A stretch of DNA of 64,000 nucleotides from Halorubrum sp. GN11_10-6_MGM (lineage in GTDB: Archaea; Halobacteriota; Halobacteria; Halobacteriales; Haloferacaceae). The notes below the pieces were generated by a model that searched no databases, was not told the DNA's origin, and saw nothing but the letters and a program-made list of their open reading frames with translations. Below, in pieces: positions 52,005 to 61,213 of this stretch (within the stretch, counting starts at the first letter, position 1; each line of letters begins with the position of its first letter). The position numbers and the translations under genes are program-made. The stretch lies in the NCBI RefSeq assembly GCF_005435165.1, contig NZ_SGUC01000009.1, forward strand, positions 32,176 to 96,175. Direction: 5' to 3'.

Positions 52005-53878
52005 AGCTGGCGCCGCAGTCGGTTCCGTACCGCGCGCTCCAGAAGGCGGCCGGGACCGCCGTCGCGCTGTTCGTGATCGTGAACAGCGGCGGGTTCGGCC
52101 TCCCGATCGCGGTCGGCGGCGGCGCCGCGATCCTCCTCGCGGCCTTCGCCTACGAGGTCGCGTACTACCGACGGTTCGAGTACGAGCTCACCGAGGACAC
52201 GCTCGACATCTCCTCGGGCGTGATCTCCAGACGCGAGCGGGAGATCCCGTACCGGCGGATACAGAACGTCGACGTGAGCCGCGGCGTGGTCCAGCGCGCC
52301 ATCGGCGTCGCCGCGGTCGATCTAGAGACCGCGGGCGGCTCCAGCACCGAGGGGTCGATCCGCTTCGTGACGCCCGACGAGGCGACCCGGCTCCAACGCG
52401 AGGTCCAGCGCCGGAAGTCCGGCGCCGGTCGGCGGGACGAGGGCGACGAGGCGGCCGCGACCGGCACGGCGGACCGCGACGCGGTCGAGGGCGGCCGCGA
52501 CGACGCCTTCGCTCCCAAGGAGGAGGTCCTGTTCGCCATCTCCCCGAGCGAACTGGCCCTCGTCGGCGCGCTGTCGTTCGACGGGCGACTGATCGGGCTC
52601 CTCGCGTTCCTCAGCTCCGGGTCGTTCCCGGTGCTGTCAGGCTTTCTGCCGGAGACGTCCGCCGCCGCGCTGACCGCCACGGCGATCGTCGGGGTCGCGG
52701 TCCTCTTCATCGCGTCGTGGCTCATCGGAGCGGGGGTCGCGTTCTCGAACTACTACGGGTTCCGGCTCTCTCGTGCCGGCGACGAGCTGCGCTACGAGCG
52801 CGGGCTGTTCCGTCGGTACAGCGGGTCGATCCCGACCGAAAAGGTCCAGACGCTGCGGATCACGGACAACCCGGCCAAGCGCGCGCTCGGCTACGCGAGC
52901 CTCTCGATCGAGACCGCCGGGTACGCGCCCGGGCAGGGGGGTGACTCCGGCAACCAGTCCGCCGTGCCGATCGCCGCGACGGACCGGGTGTACCGGCTCG
53001 CACACGAGATCGAGTCGTTCGGAAGCCCGGAGTTCAGCCGCCCGCCGAAACGGATACGGTGGCGGTACGCCGTCCGGTACGCGCTGATCGTCGGCCTCCT
53101 CACGGGGATCGCGTACGGGGTAAATTGGTACGTCTCTCCGTCGCTTCCCTGGTACGGCGTCGCCGCGCTCCTCCTCGCCGTTCCGCCCGCGGCGCACCTG
53201 AAGTGGAAGCACCGCGGCTACTGGATCGGGGAGGACCACCTGCTCACGCGGAACGGGTTCTGGAGTCGCACCGTCGCCGTCGTGCCGTACTACCGGATCC
53301 AGAACGTGATCGACAGCCGCACCGTGTTCCAACGGCGCTGGGGCGTCGCGACGATCGTCGCCGACACGGCGGGGACCGGCTCGCTGACCGGCAGCGACGC
53401 CGCGGCCGTCGACTTCGAGATCGACGAGGCGGAGGCGCTGCGAGAGACGCTCACCGAGCGCCTCGCGATCGCCGTCGCGGAGCGGCGACAGTCGGAGAGC
53501 GACTCCTTCGAGTGGCTCGACGACGACGGGAGCGAGCGCGCGGCCGAGATCGACGAGACAGTCGGAGAGGTCGGTGCCGATGAGACAGTCGGAGAGGTCG
53601 GTGCCGATGCGGAGCCCGACGAGCCCACCGGAGACGGCCCGGAGATACCCGACGACGGCGTCGTCCGTCCGGACTTCTCGCCGAGCGACCGCGACTACTC
53701 GGAGCCCGCGGAACGGATCGACACGGGCGAGTACGCGGTCGACCAGAACCCGTCGGACGCGGACGTCGCGCACGGGCCGAACGCGGGCGGCGACCGGGAC
53801 CGAAGCGGGGCGGAGAGCGAGCGAGAGGGCGGGAACGACGACAACGACGAGAGCGACGACGCCGACTCGCGGGACTGA
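52001..53878 (+). CDS. Multi-domain bPH2/DUF304 membrane protein, YdbT-like
   Basis: GTG at 52001 overlaps the upstream stop (GTGA) and gives 625 residues. Three bPH2-type segments are visible: REIPYRRIQNVDVSRGVVQRAIGVA near residue 80, SIPTEKVQTLRITDNPAKRALGYASL near residue 285, and VAVVPYYRIQNVIDSRTVFQRRWGVATI near residue 430. Hydrophobic helices precede each. The last 130 residues are disordered and very acidic, and contain a doubled nine-residue unit (ETVGEVGAD) from a 27-base duplication. It is the larger partner of the YdbS-like gene; a role at the membrane is likely. Confidence 0.87.
   Translation: MKLAPQSVPYRALQKAAGTAVALFVIVNSGGFGLPIAVGGGAAILLAAFAYEVAYYRRFEYELTEDTLDISSGVISRREREIPYRRIQNVDVSRGVVQRAIGVAAVDLETAGGSSTEGSIRFVTPDEATRLQREVQRRKSGAGRRDEGDEAAATGTADRDAVEGGRDDAFAPKEEVLFAISPSELALVGALSFDGRLIGLLAFLSSGSFPVLSGFLPETSAAALTATAIVGVAVLFIASWLIGAGVAFSNYYGFRLSRAGDELRYERGLFRRYSGSIPTEKVQTLRITDNPAKRALGYASLSIETAGYAPGQGGDSGNQSAVPIAATDRVYRLAHEIESFGSPEFSRPPKRIRWRYAVRYALIVGLLTGIAYGVNWYVSPSLPWYGVAALLLAVPPAAHLKWKHRGYWIGEDHLLTRNGFWSRTVAVVPYYRIQNVIDSRTVFQRRWGVATIVADTAGTGSLTGSDAAAVDFEIDEAEALRETLTERLAIAVAERRQSESDSFEWLDDDGSERAAEIDETVGEVGADETVGEVGADAEPDEPTGDGPEIPDDGVVRPDFSPSDRDYSEPAERIDTGEYAVDQNPSDADVAHGPNAGGDRDRSGAESEREGGNDDNDESDDADSRD
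53555..53608. repeat. 27-base in-frame duplication in the bPH2 gene
   Basis: Two exact copies lie at 53555-53581 and 53582-53608, each coding for ETVGEVGAD in the acidic tail of the YdbT-like protein. The unit length (27 bases, nine residues) is the same as the minisatellite at 49.5 kb, although the sequences differ. Confidence 0.93.
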
Positions 53879-53896
53879 GGTGCGCCGCGGAACTCC

Positions 53897-55042
53897 CTAC
53901 TCGTCGAGGAGCTGTTGGGCGATCGTGTTGCGCAACACTTCGCTCGTCCCCTCGTAGATCTCCGAGAGCTTCGCGTCGCGGTAGAAGCGCTCGGCGGGGA
54001 AATCCTTGGTGTAGCCGTAGCCGCCGTGGATCTGAATCCCCTCGTTGGCGACCTCGCGGGCGATCTCCGAGGCGTACAGCTTCGCCTGCGCGGCCTCCTT
54101 GATGAAGTCCTCGTCGCGCATCTTCAGGTCGGCCGCCTCGTGCATCAAAAGCTCCGCGGCGCGCGCCTTTGTGTCCATGTCCGCGAGCTTGTGCTGGATC
54201 GCCTGAAAGTCGCTAATGGGGCGGTCGAACTGCTCGCGCTGCTGGGCGTACGACGTCGCCTCGTTGAGCGCGGCCCGCGCGATGCCGACCGAGCGCGCCG
54301 CGATGGTGATCCGGCCGCCGTTGAGCGTCTTCAGCGCCTGAACGAACCCCTCGCCCTCCTCGCCGAGCCGGCGCTCCTCGGAGATCCACATGTCGTCGAA
54401 CCGGAGCTCGGCGGTCGGACACCCCTTGTCGCCGAGCTTGTCTTCCGTCCCCTCGACGACGAATCCGTCGTCCTCCTCGGGGCGAACGACGAACGACGAG
54501 ATGCCCTTCCGCCCCGCGTCGGGGTCGGTCTTCGCGAACAGCGTGACGGTGTCGGCGACGGAGCCGTTCGAGATCCAGAGCTTGCCGCCGTCGACGACGT
54601 AGCCGTCGCCGTCGCGCTCCGCGGTCGTCGACATCGCGGGCACGTCCGAGCCGGCCTCGGCCTCCGAGAGCGCGAACGCGCCGATGTCCTCGGCGGTGTT
54701 CAGGGCGGTGAGGTACTCCTGTTTCTGGGCCTCGTCGCCGAACTCGTAGATCATGTTCCCGGCCAGCGACGTGTGGGCGGCGACGACGGTGCCGAGTCCG
54801 CCCGACCCCCGAGCGATCTCTTCGAGCCCGATCGCGTAGCTGTGGTAGTCGAGGCCCGCCCCCTCGTACTCGACCGGGAACGGCATGCCCATGAGGCCGA
54901 GGTCGGCCATCTCCTCGACTAGATCGGCGGGGAACTCGTCGGTCTCGTCGATCTCGGCCGCGCGGGGGACGACCTCCTCGTCGACGAACTCCGCGACGGT
55001 GTCGCGGATCTGACGCTGCTCTTCGGTGAGCGTGAACTCCAT
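53897..55042 (-). CDS. Acyl-CoA dehydrogenase
   Basis: A second acyl-CoA dehydrogenase, 381 residues, paralogous to the one at 26.4 kb. It has EEQRQIRDTVAEFVDEEVVPRAAE at the N-terminus, FALSEAEAGSDVPAMSTTAE near residue 125 and KLWISNGSVADTVTLFAKTDPD. Late motifs are [33 protein letters not shown], where the Glu of YEGTSE is the catalytic base. Electrons pass to ETF. The chain-length preference is unknown; the FALSEAEAGSD segment suits short to medium chains. It converges with the bPH2 gene, 18 bases between stops. Confidence 0.93.
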   Translation of the reverse strand: MEFTLTEEQRQIRDTVAEFVDEEVVPRAAEIDETDEFPADLVEEMADLGLMGMPFPVEYEGAGLDYHSYAIGLEEIARGSGGLGTVVAAHTSLAGNMIYEFGDEAQKQEYLTALNTAEDIGAFALSEAEAGSDVPAMSTTAERDGDGYVVDGGKLWISNGSVADTVTLFAKTDPDAGRKGISSFVVRPEEDDGFVVEGTEDKLGDKGCPTAELRFDDMWISEERRLGEEGEGFVQALKTLNGGRITIAARSVGIARAALNEATSYAQQREQFDRPISDFQAIQHKLADMDTKARAAELLMHEAADLKMRDEDFIKEAAQAKLYASEIAREVANEGIQIHGGYGYTKDFPAERFYRDAKLSEIYEGTSEVLRNTIAQQLLDE

Positions 55043-55219
55043 GAATCGGCGTTCGGCCGGGCGGACTTAGCCGTTTTCACACGGTTGTACACGGGTCGAC
55101 GGTTCGTCGAGGCGATCGGGGGCGGAGGCGTGCGGTTTCGGTCGCTCTCCCCGCGACCGACGCTCGGCGGACGTTCCACGAGGCTTTTTATGCGTTGTGC
55201 CGTAAACACTGGCAACTGA

Positions 55220-56281
55220 ATGAGCGGACGAGAACACGCCCCCGGCGAGGCCGACCTCGCGTGGTGTCACGAGGCGGTCCAAGGGGTCTCGCGGACCTTC
55301 GCGTTGACTGTCGACGTGTTAGAGGAGCCGATGGCGTCGCAGATCTGCGTGGGCTATCTCCTCTGTCGCGTCGCCGACACGGTGGAAGACGCCGGCCACA
55401 TCCCACCGGACGCCCAGAGCGACGTGTTGCGGACGTACCGGCGGGCGATCGACCCGGACGACGAGACCGAAATCGGCGAGTTCCGCGAGGCGGTCGACGA
55501 GTGGCTGCCGGCCGAGCGCGACGAGGACTGGACCGTCGTCGCGGAGTCGCCCACCATCGCCGCGACGTTCGAGGAGCTCGACCCCGAGGCCCAGGAGGCC
55601 ATCGTCCCGCCGGTGTTGGAGATGGTCGACGGGATGGCGATGTTCGTCGACCGTCACGCCACGGAGGGCGGTCTCCGAATCGACGACCGCGACGAGTTAG
55701 AGCAGTACTGCTACTACGCGGCCGGGACCGTCGGCAACCTCATCACGAACCTGCTCACCCGCGGCGACATCGGCGAGGAGCGTGCGAAGCGCCTGCGGGA
55801 GACCGCCGAGGAGTTCGGCCTCCTCCTCCAGCTCGTGAACGTCTCAAAGGACGTCTACGACGACTACACCGAGGAGAACAACGTCTACCTCCCCGCCGAG
55901 TGGCTCGAAGCGGAGGGCGTCGACCAAGAGCGCGTCGTTCACCCCGAGAACCGCGAGTCGTCCGCGCGCGTCGTCGACCGGACCGCCGACTACGCCCGCT
56001 CGTTCCTCGACGACGCGCAGGCGTACCTGGAGACGATGCCGCTCTCGAACGGCAACACGATGGAGGCGTGGACCGTCCCGTACCTGCTCGCGGTCGGTAC
56101 CCTCCGCGAGCTCGGGAGCCGCCCGGAGGACGCGCTCACCGAGACCGGCGTGAAGGTGTCCAGACAGGAGGTGTTCGCGGTGATGTCCGCCGCGAGCGAC
56201 GTCGGCCGCGACTCGCTGGCGGAGCTGCGACAGACCATCGCCCGAACGCCGTTCCACCGCGCGGTCGGCTCGGCCGACTGA
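55220..56281 (+). CDS. Squalene/phytoene synthase family, squalene synthase-like
   Basis: The 353-residue enzyme joins two prenyl diphosphates head to head. It has CHEAVQGVSRTFALTVDVLEE, then the aspartate-rich motif CRVADTVEDAG near residue 55, and YCYYAAGTVGNLITNLLTRG near residue 165. The second aspartate motif follows (LVNVSKDVYDDYTEENNVYLP). YCYYAAGTVG and VSRTFAL resemble squalene synthases more than carotenoid-type phytoene synthases, so I favour squalene; haloarchaea make both. GGCTTTTTATGCG at 55182-55194 is the TATA box. No carotenoid genes adjoin. Confidence 0.85.
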   Translation: MSGREHAPGEADLAWCHEAVQGVSRTFALTVDVLEEPMASQICVGYLLCRVADTVEDAGHIPPDAQSDVLRTYRRAIDPDDETEIGEFREAVDEWLPAERDEDWTVVAESPTIAATFEELDPEAQEAIVPPVLEMVDGMAMFVDRHATEGGLRIDDRDELEQYCYYAAGTVGNLITNLLTRGDIGEERAKRLRETAEEFGLLLQLVNVSKDVYDDYTEENNVYLPAEWLEAEGVDQERVVHPENRESSARVVDRTADYARSFLDDAQAYLETMPLSNGNTMEAWTVPYLLAVGTLRELGSRPEDALTETGVKVSRQEVFAVMSAASDVGRDSLAELRQTIARTPFHRAVGSAD

Positions 56282-56384
56282 GCCGTCGACGGTCGGCTCC
56301 GGCGGCGATCGACCGGCCTCTCTCGTTCCTTCTTTCGCGGCCGCGACCGACCCTGATTCTTCCAGTCGCGACCGACTCCGCCAC

Positions 56385-58379
56385 TCACAGCCGCGACCGC
56401 GCCCGCGACACCGCGGGGACGCGCACGCCGGTCGTCTCGCCGAGCGCCTCGGCCGCGCTCAGCAGCCACTCGGCGCGCTCGACCCGGGAGTCGAGGTCGC
56501 CCGGCCCGATACGGTAGCGCTCGACCAGCTCCTCGACGGTCGCGCCGCCGATCCACTCGTCTAAGATGCGCGCGGTCTTCACCGACTCCAGCCAGCCCTC
56601 GAAGTCGTCCGGCTCGGTCATGTCCGTGGTCAGGTGCGCGGCGTTGGTCCGCGCGAACTGGTAGATCTCGGCGCGCTCGGCGTTACCGAGGTAGGTGTCC
56701 TGCATGTCCGGCGTGTCGCAGATCACCTCGAAGGCGGTGAGCGTCGTCGCGTCCGACAGGTCCGCGGCCGTCCGCAGTCCGGCGACGATCCGCTCGCCGG
56801 TCTCCGGCCGGACGTACTGCTTCGAGGTGGTCTCGCCGACGGCCGTGGCGACGAGGCGGTACTCCTCGATCCCGCCCGTCTCCCGGGCGACCATCCCGGC
56901 GGCGACGAGGTCGTCGACCGCGACGGCGACCGCGTCGGCGAGGCCGCCCGCGCCCGCCTCCCGCGCGTAGAACGTCCCCTCGAACACGTCGAGGATCTCC
57001 GACTCGGTCGCCGCGAACTCCGTCGCGATCGCCGCGAGGACGTGCGTCCGGAGCGCACCCGGATCGGCGAGCTGCGACTCGACGGCCTCCGGCTCGCCCT
57101 CGACGTACCGCTCGCGGACTTCCGCGCGCGTGTCGGCGTCCGCGACGAGGACCGCCTCGCCGTGGGGGTCGAGCCCCGGACGCCCCGCCCGCCCGCACAT
57201 CTGGTGGACCTCCAGCGTCGGGATCCACGACATCCCGCCCTCGCCGTACCGGCGCTGGTCGCGGACGACGACCCGGCGGGCGGGGACGTTGACGCCGGCC
57301 GCCAGCGTGGGCGTGGCGCAGATACAGGCGACGTTGCGCTCGCGGAACGCGGACTCGACGACCGCGCGGTGGCCGGAGCGGAGCCCGGCGTGGTGGAAGG
57401 CGACGCCCGCGCGCAGGCAGTCCGCGAGCTGTCGCCCCGTGAGCGTCCCGTCCACGTCGGTGGCCTGCTCGGCCGCCGCGGCGGCCGCGTCCTCCACCCC
57501 CAGCTCCGCGGCGAGGCCCTCCTCGGCGAGCCGCTCCGCGAGGTCGACCGCCTCGCGGCGGGAGCGGACGAACGCGAGACACTGCCCGCCGTCCGCGACC
57601 GCGTCGGCGACCAGCGCAGCCGTGACCTCGGTCGGGTCGCTCTCGGCGTCCGGGCCGTCTCGGTCGGCGTCGAGATCGGAACCGGCGCCGGCCGCCGAGT
57701 CGGCGTCGTCCGCGACGTCGACGGAGAGGCTCGTCCCGTCGTCGAACGCGACCTCGCCGGCGACGGCGACGCCGGTCCGGAGATCGACCGGGCGCCACTC
57801 GGATTCGACGAGGGCGGCGTCGAGCCAGTCCGCGATCGCCTCGGGGTTGTCGACGGTCGCCGACAGCGCCACCGTCTGGAGGTCGGGGTTCCGCCGCCGG
57901 AGCGTCGACAGCGTCACTTCGAGCGTCGGCCCGCGACGCTCGGCGCCGAGCAGGTGGATCTCGTCGACGACGACGCAGGCCAGCTCGTCGACCCACGAGG
58001 CGCCGTTCCGGATCGCGGAATCGACCTTCTCGCTCGTCGCGACGACCACGTCGTTGCCCGCGAGCGCCTCGCCCGTCGCGTCGAAGTCGCCGGTGGAGAT
58101 CCCCACGTCGACGCCGGGCAGCGCCGCGAACGTCTCGTACTTCTCGCGGGCGAGCGCGCGGAGCGGACAGACGTACAGCCCGGGGCCGTCGGCCGTCAGC
58201 AGCGCGAGCTGGGCGACGAGCGTCTTGCCGGAGGCGGTCGGCACCGCGGCCACGACGTCGGCGCCCTCGCAGACGCCCGCGTCGACCGCCGCGCGCTGCG
58301 GCGGGTACAGCTCGCGCACGCCGCGCTCGGCGAAGTGGTCGACGACGGGCTGAGACAGCGGCAGGTCCCGGACGCGCAT
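56385..58379 (-). CDS. Hel308-type superfamily 2 DNA helicase
   Basis: Hel308 unwinds forked DNA 3' to 5' during replication restart and repair. The 664-residue protein has ELYPPQRAAVDAG (Q motif), AAVPTASGKTLVAQLALL (motif I), CPLRALAREKYE (Ia) and VVDEIHLLG (motif II). LSATVDNPEAIADWL (III), ATPTLAAGVNVPARRVVVRD and HQMCGRAGRPGLDPHGEAV (VI) follow, then a winged-helix/ratchet domain. An acidic insertion of about 45 residues (near 218-262) interrupts the second RecA domain. A Ski2-like RNA helicase is a less likely alternative. Confidence 0.9.
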   Translation of the reverse strand: MRVRDLPLSQPVVDHFAERGVRELYPPQRAAVDAGVCEGADVVAAVPTASGKTLVAQLALLTADGPGLYVCPLRALAREKYETFAALPGVDVGISTGDFDATGEALAGNDVVVATSEKVDSAIRNGASWVDELACVVVDEIHLLGAERRGPTLEVTLSTLRRRNPDLQTVALSATVDNPEAIADWLDAALVESEWRPVDLRTGVAVAGEVAFDDGTSLSVDVADDADSAAGAGSDLDADRDGPDAESDPTEVTAALVADAVADGGQCLAFVRSRREAVDLAERLAEEGLAAELGVEDAAAAAAEQATDVDGTLTGRQLADCLRAGVAFHHAGLRSGHRAVVESAFRERNVACICATPTLAAGVNVPARRVVVRDQRRYGEGGMSWIPTLEVHQMCGRAGRPGLDPHGEAVLVADADTRAEVRERYVEGEPEAVESQLADPGALRTHVLAAIATEFAATESEILDVFEGTFYAREAGAGGLADAVAVAVDDLVAAGMVARETGGIEEYRLVATAVGETTSKQYVRPETGERIVAGLRTAADLSDATTLTAFEVICDTPDMQDTYLGNAERAEIYQFARTNAAHLTTDMTEPDDFEGWLESVKTARILDEWIGGATVEELVERYRIGPGDLDSRVERAEWLLSAAEALGETTGVRVPAVSRARSRL

Positions 58380-58451
58380 GTGCCTCTCGTTCGGCGGGAC
58401 CGGTGATAAAGAGTCGGCGGTAATCCCCCTCGGGCTACGGCATCTCCCCGG

Positions 58452-59039
58452 CTACGCGTCGGTGTCGAAGTCCTGAAAGAGCTTCTCGTAGTCCTCGTCG
58501 TCGGTCGCGACCGCGTCCCGGGACTCGTCGGCCCGCTCGCGGAGCTCTTCGATCCGGTCGGTGAGCCGCTGGTACTCCTCGTTGCTCGCGAGGTCGCTCG
58601 CGCTCTTTTCGGCCTCCAGCATCGCCTTCTTCGAGGTCAGCGAGAACAGGTCCTGGACCTCGGTGTCGTACTCGCCGCGCCGCAGCAACCCCTCGACGGT
58701 CTCTCGGAGGGTGTCGCTGGTGACGGGTTTCACCAAGTAGTCGTCGAACCCCATCTCCAAGATGTCGAAGTCGGGCTCGACGGCGGTGACCATCGCGATC
58801 CGGCAGTCGATGCCGCGGTCCCGGGCGGCCGTGAGGACCTCGTCGCCCGAGAGGCCGGGCATCCGTCGGTCGAGGAGTATCGCGTCGACCTCGTCGTCGG
58901 CCTCGTCGAGTTCGTCGAGGGCCTCGCGGCCGCCGTACGCGGTTCGCACGCGGTACTCGTCGCCGAGCCAAGCGGCGTACAGGTCGGCCAGATCGGGTTC
59001 GTCCTCGACCACGAGGACCAGCGGCGGTTGCTCACTCAT
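58452..59039 (-). CDS. Response regulator with HalX domain
   Basis: A 195-residue two-component output protein without a DNA-binding domain. Residues 1 to about 120 are a receiver: LVLVVEDEPDLADLYAAWLG (acidic pair), the phosphoacceptor Asp in VDAILLDRRMPG near residue 57, and FDDYLVKPVTSDTL with the conserved Lys. The C-terminal HalX domain is a helical bundle (VQDLFSLTSKKAMLEAEK, NEEYQRLTDRIEELRERAD). No histidine kinase adjoins it, so the partner is elsewhere. A TATA-like ATTTTAATATAG on the minus strand lies at about 59093-59104, giving a short leader. Confidence 0.92.
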   Translation of the reverse strand: MSEQPPLVLVVEDEPDLADLYAAWLGDEYRVRTAYGGREALDELDEADDEVDAILLDRRMPGLSGDEVLTAARDRGIDCRIAMVTAVEPDFDILEMGFDDYLVKPVTSDTLRETVEGLLRRGEYDTEVQDLFSLTSKKAMLEAEKSASDLASNEEYQRLTDRIEELRERADESRDAVATDDEDYEKLFQDFDTDA

Positions 59040-59203
59040 GGATGACGGGAGCGAGGGGGTGTTCGCTCACACGTTTCGTCTCGCCGCTGGCTATATTAAA
59101 ATACCTCTTCGACACGCCGTCCGAATGGTCGGTCGACCGGCGGCGAGGTCGGCCACCGGGACGGAGGCGAGACCGGACGCCTCCGGCCGGCGACCGGTCG
59201 CGG

Positions 59204-60691
59204 TTACTCGTCCGGGCTGTAGTTGGGCGCCTCGTCGGTGATCATCACGTCGTGCGGGTGGCTCTCGCTCTGGCCCGCCGAGGAGACGCGGACGAACTCC
59301 GCGCGCTCGTGGAGATCGGGGACGGTCTCGGCGCCGACGTACCCCATCCCGGAGCGCATCCCGCCGGTGAGCTGGTGGAGCTCGGAGCCGAGGCTTCCCT
59401 TGTACGGCGTCGCCGCCTCGACGCCCTCGGGGACGAACTCCTCGTCTTCGTCCTCCTCCTTGAGGTAGCGGTCGCCGCCGCCGGACTTCATCGCGCCGAC
59501 GGAGCCCATCCCGCGGTACTGTTTGTACTTCTTCCCCTGCATCGTGATGACGCGCCCCGGCGCCTCGTCGGTGCCGGCGAAGTAGGAGCCGAGCATCACC
59601 GCGTCGGCGCCCGCCGCGATGGCCTTGATCGCGTCGCCGGAGTAGCGGATGCCGCCGTCGGCGATCACGGGCACGCCGTGGTCGGCCGCGACGTCCGCGA
59701 CCTCCGCGACCGCGGTCATCTGGGGCATGCCCGCGCCGCTGACCACGCGCGTGGTACAGATAGAGCCCGGGCCGATGCCGACCTTCAGCCCGTCGGCGAA
59801 GTCGACCGCGGCCTCGGCCGCCTCGCGCGTCCCGACGTTACCGACGACGACGTCGGCGTCGACGGTCGCCTTGATCGCCTCCGCGGAGTCGAGGACGTTG
59901 AGGTTGTGGGCGTGCGCGCAGTCGATGAAGACCACGTCGACGCCGGCCTCGTCGGCCGCGACGGCGCGCTCCTCCTCGAAGGGGCCGACGGCGACGCCGG
60001 CGATCAGCCGTCCCTCCTCGTCCCGGGCGGCCTCCTCGTGTTCGCGGCGCTGGAGGATCCCCTGCATCGTCACCAGTCCGACGAGCCGGTCGTCGCCGTC
60101 GACGACCGGGACGCGCTCGATCTTGTGGTCGTACATCAGTTCGAGCGCCTCGCGCGCCTCGACGTCCTCCGGCGCGGTGATGACCTCGTCGGTCATCGCC
60201 TCGCGGACGGCGTCGTCCTCGCCGACCTCGAGGTACGGGCGGATGTCGGTGCCGGAGATGATCCCGAGGACGGTGTCGTCCTCGGCGACGACGGGGGCGC
60301 CGGAGACGCCCTGCCGCTCCATCACCGCGTCGGCCTCACGGACGGTGTCGTCCGGCGAGACGGTGACGACGTTCTCGCGGCGGATGACGAGCTCGTGGGC
60401 GCGCTTGACGCGCTCGACCTCGGCGGCCGTCTCCTCGACGGTCATGTTGCGGTGGAGGACGCCGAGCCCGCCCTCGCGCGCCATCGCGATGGCGAGGTCG
60501 CTCTCGGTGACGGTGTCCATCGCCGCCGACAGCACGGGAACCGTGAGTTCGACGTTTTTCGACACGCGGGTGGAGAGGTCCGCGTCGTCGGGCTCGACCC
60601 GGCTCTCCTTCGGGCGGAGTAGTACGTCGTCGAACGTCAGCGCTTCGGGAACGTCGAGCTTCGCCGAGAATCGGCCAGAATCTGTCGCCAT
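59204..60691 (-). CDS. guaB: IMP dehydrogenase
   Basis: GuaB oxidises IMP to XMP with NAD, the branch point to GMP. The 495-residue protein starts at ATG 60691 ([20 protein letters not shown]). It has [16 protein letters not shown] and then paired CBS domains at about residues 105-220 ([44 protein letters not shown]). The catalytic Cys is in [15 protein letters not shown], and [25 protein letters not shown] and [16 protein letters not shown] [15 protein letters not shown] complete it. The upstream frame to 60736 is an extension before the family start. Confidence 0.96.
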   Translation of the reverse strand: MATDSGRFSAKLDVPEALTFDDVLLRPKESRVEPDDADLSTRVSKNVELTVPVLSAAMDTVTESDLAIAMAREGGLGVLHRNMTVEETAAEVERVKRAHELVIRRENVVTVSPDDTVREADAVMERQGVSGAPVVAEDDTVLGIISGTDIRPYLEVGEDDAVREAMTDEVITAPEDVEAREALELMYDHKIERVPVVDGDDRLVGLVTMQGILQRREHEEAARDEEGRLIAGVAVGPFEEERAVAADEAGVDVVFIDCAHAHNLNVLDSAEAIKATVDADVVVGNVGTREAAEAAVDFADGLKVGIGPGSICTTRVVSGAGMPQMTAVAEVADVAADHGVPVIADGGIRYSGDAIKAIAAGADAVMLGSYFAGTDEAPGRVITMQGKKYKQYRGMGSVGAMKSGGGDRYLKEEDEDEEFVPEGVEAATPYKGSLGSELHQLTGGMRSGMGYVGAETVPDLHERAEFVRVSSAGQSESHPHDVMITDEAPNYSPDE

Positions 60692-61006
60692 ATAATCCGT
60701 CACGAACGGCCGATGAAAAGCGTTGCGAGATGGCACGGACGTGGGCGTTAGTCACATCCGAACCCGCGTTGTATACACGTCTGTGCCCAGTTATCGGTCG
60801 AGAACCCGGTGGCTGCGAGCGCGACGGACGGGCCTCACCGTCAGAACCTGATTGTCGGTCGCGGCGGCCGAAATCGAGAGATGATCGGGGAACGCCGGAG
60901 AGAGCTGACGTATCGTCGTCGAACCCCCAGCTTCGCCGTCGATGATCTGTGTCGTGCGGACGGGTCTCACACAACCTTTAACGCGACCGAAACACGTATA
61001 TTAGAT
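60692..61006. other. Spacer upstream of guaB
   Basis: Here is a 315-base region with no convincing gene. The guaB end has ACGCTTTTCATCG on the minus strand (about 60710-60722) as its TATA-like element. At the right end CAACCTTTAACG (60972-60983) is a good TATA element for the rightward ORF at 61007. The middle (60740-60960) contains open frames with poor composition, and I see no tRNA or other conserved RNA. Confidence 0.35.
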
Positions 61007-61213
61007 ATGGACTCCGACAGTCCCGTGAACGCGCGCATCGCCGGCCAGCCGAACGCCGCCCTCGGCGTCCGCTTTACAGCCGGCAATCCGCGCAAACGCT
61101 TTACATGGGCTCGTCGGACCTTCCGCGGCGTGGACTCCGCGTGCTGGTCCCCGGACCACTGCGAGTCGCACGCGTCCCACCGCCACCCCGACGGTCAGGG
61201 CTATCGTCCCTAA
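61007..61213 (+). CDS. Possible 68-residue ORF with leaderless promoter
   Basis: ATG 61007 lies about 28 bases after CCTTTAAC (60975-60982), the right spacing for a leaderless transcript. The frame runs to 61213, just before the DUF5794-like gene (ATG 61214). It starts MDSDSPVNARIAGQPNAALG and has ACWSPDHCESHASHRHPDGQ near the end. It is basic and rich in R, H and W, unlike normal haloarchaeal proteins, and it holds two copies of CGCTTTACA (61070-61078, 61097-61105). It may instead be the 5' leader of the downstream gene or an untranslated RNA. Confidence 0.25.
   Translation: MDSDSPVNARIAGQPNAALGVRFTAGNPRKRFTWARRTFRGVDSACWSPDHCESHASHRHPDGQGYRP

Noticed and set aside
60740..60960. Possible tRNA or other structured RNA upstream of guaB
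   Set aside because: I looked for a T-loop (GGTTCGAATCC-like) and matching acceptor arms and found none that pair.
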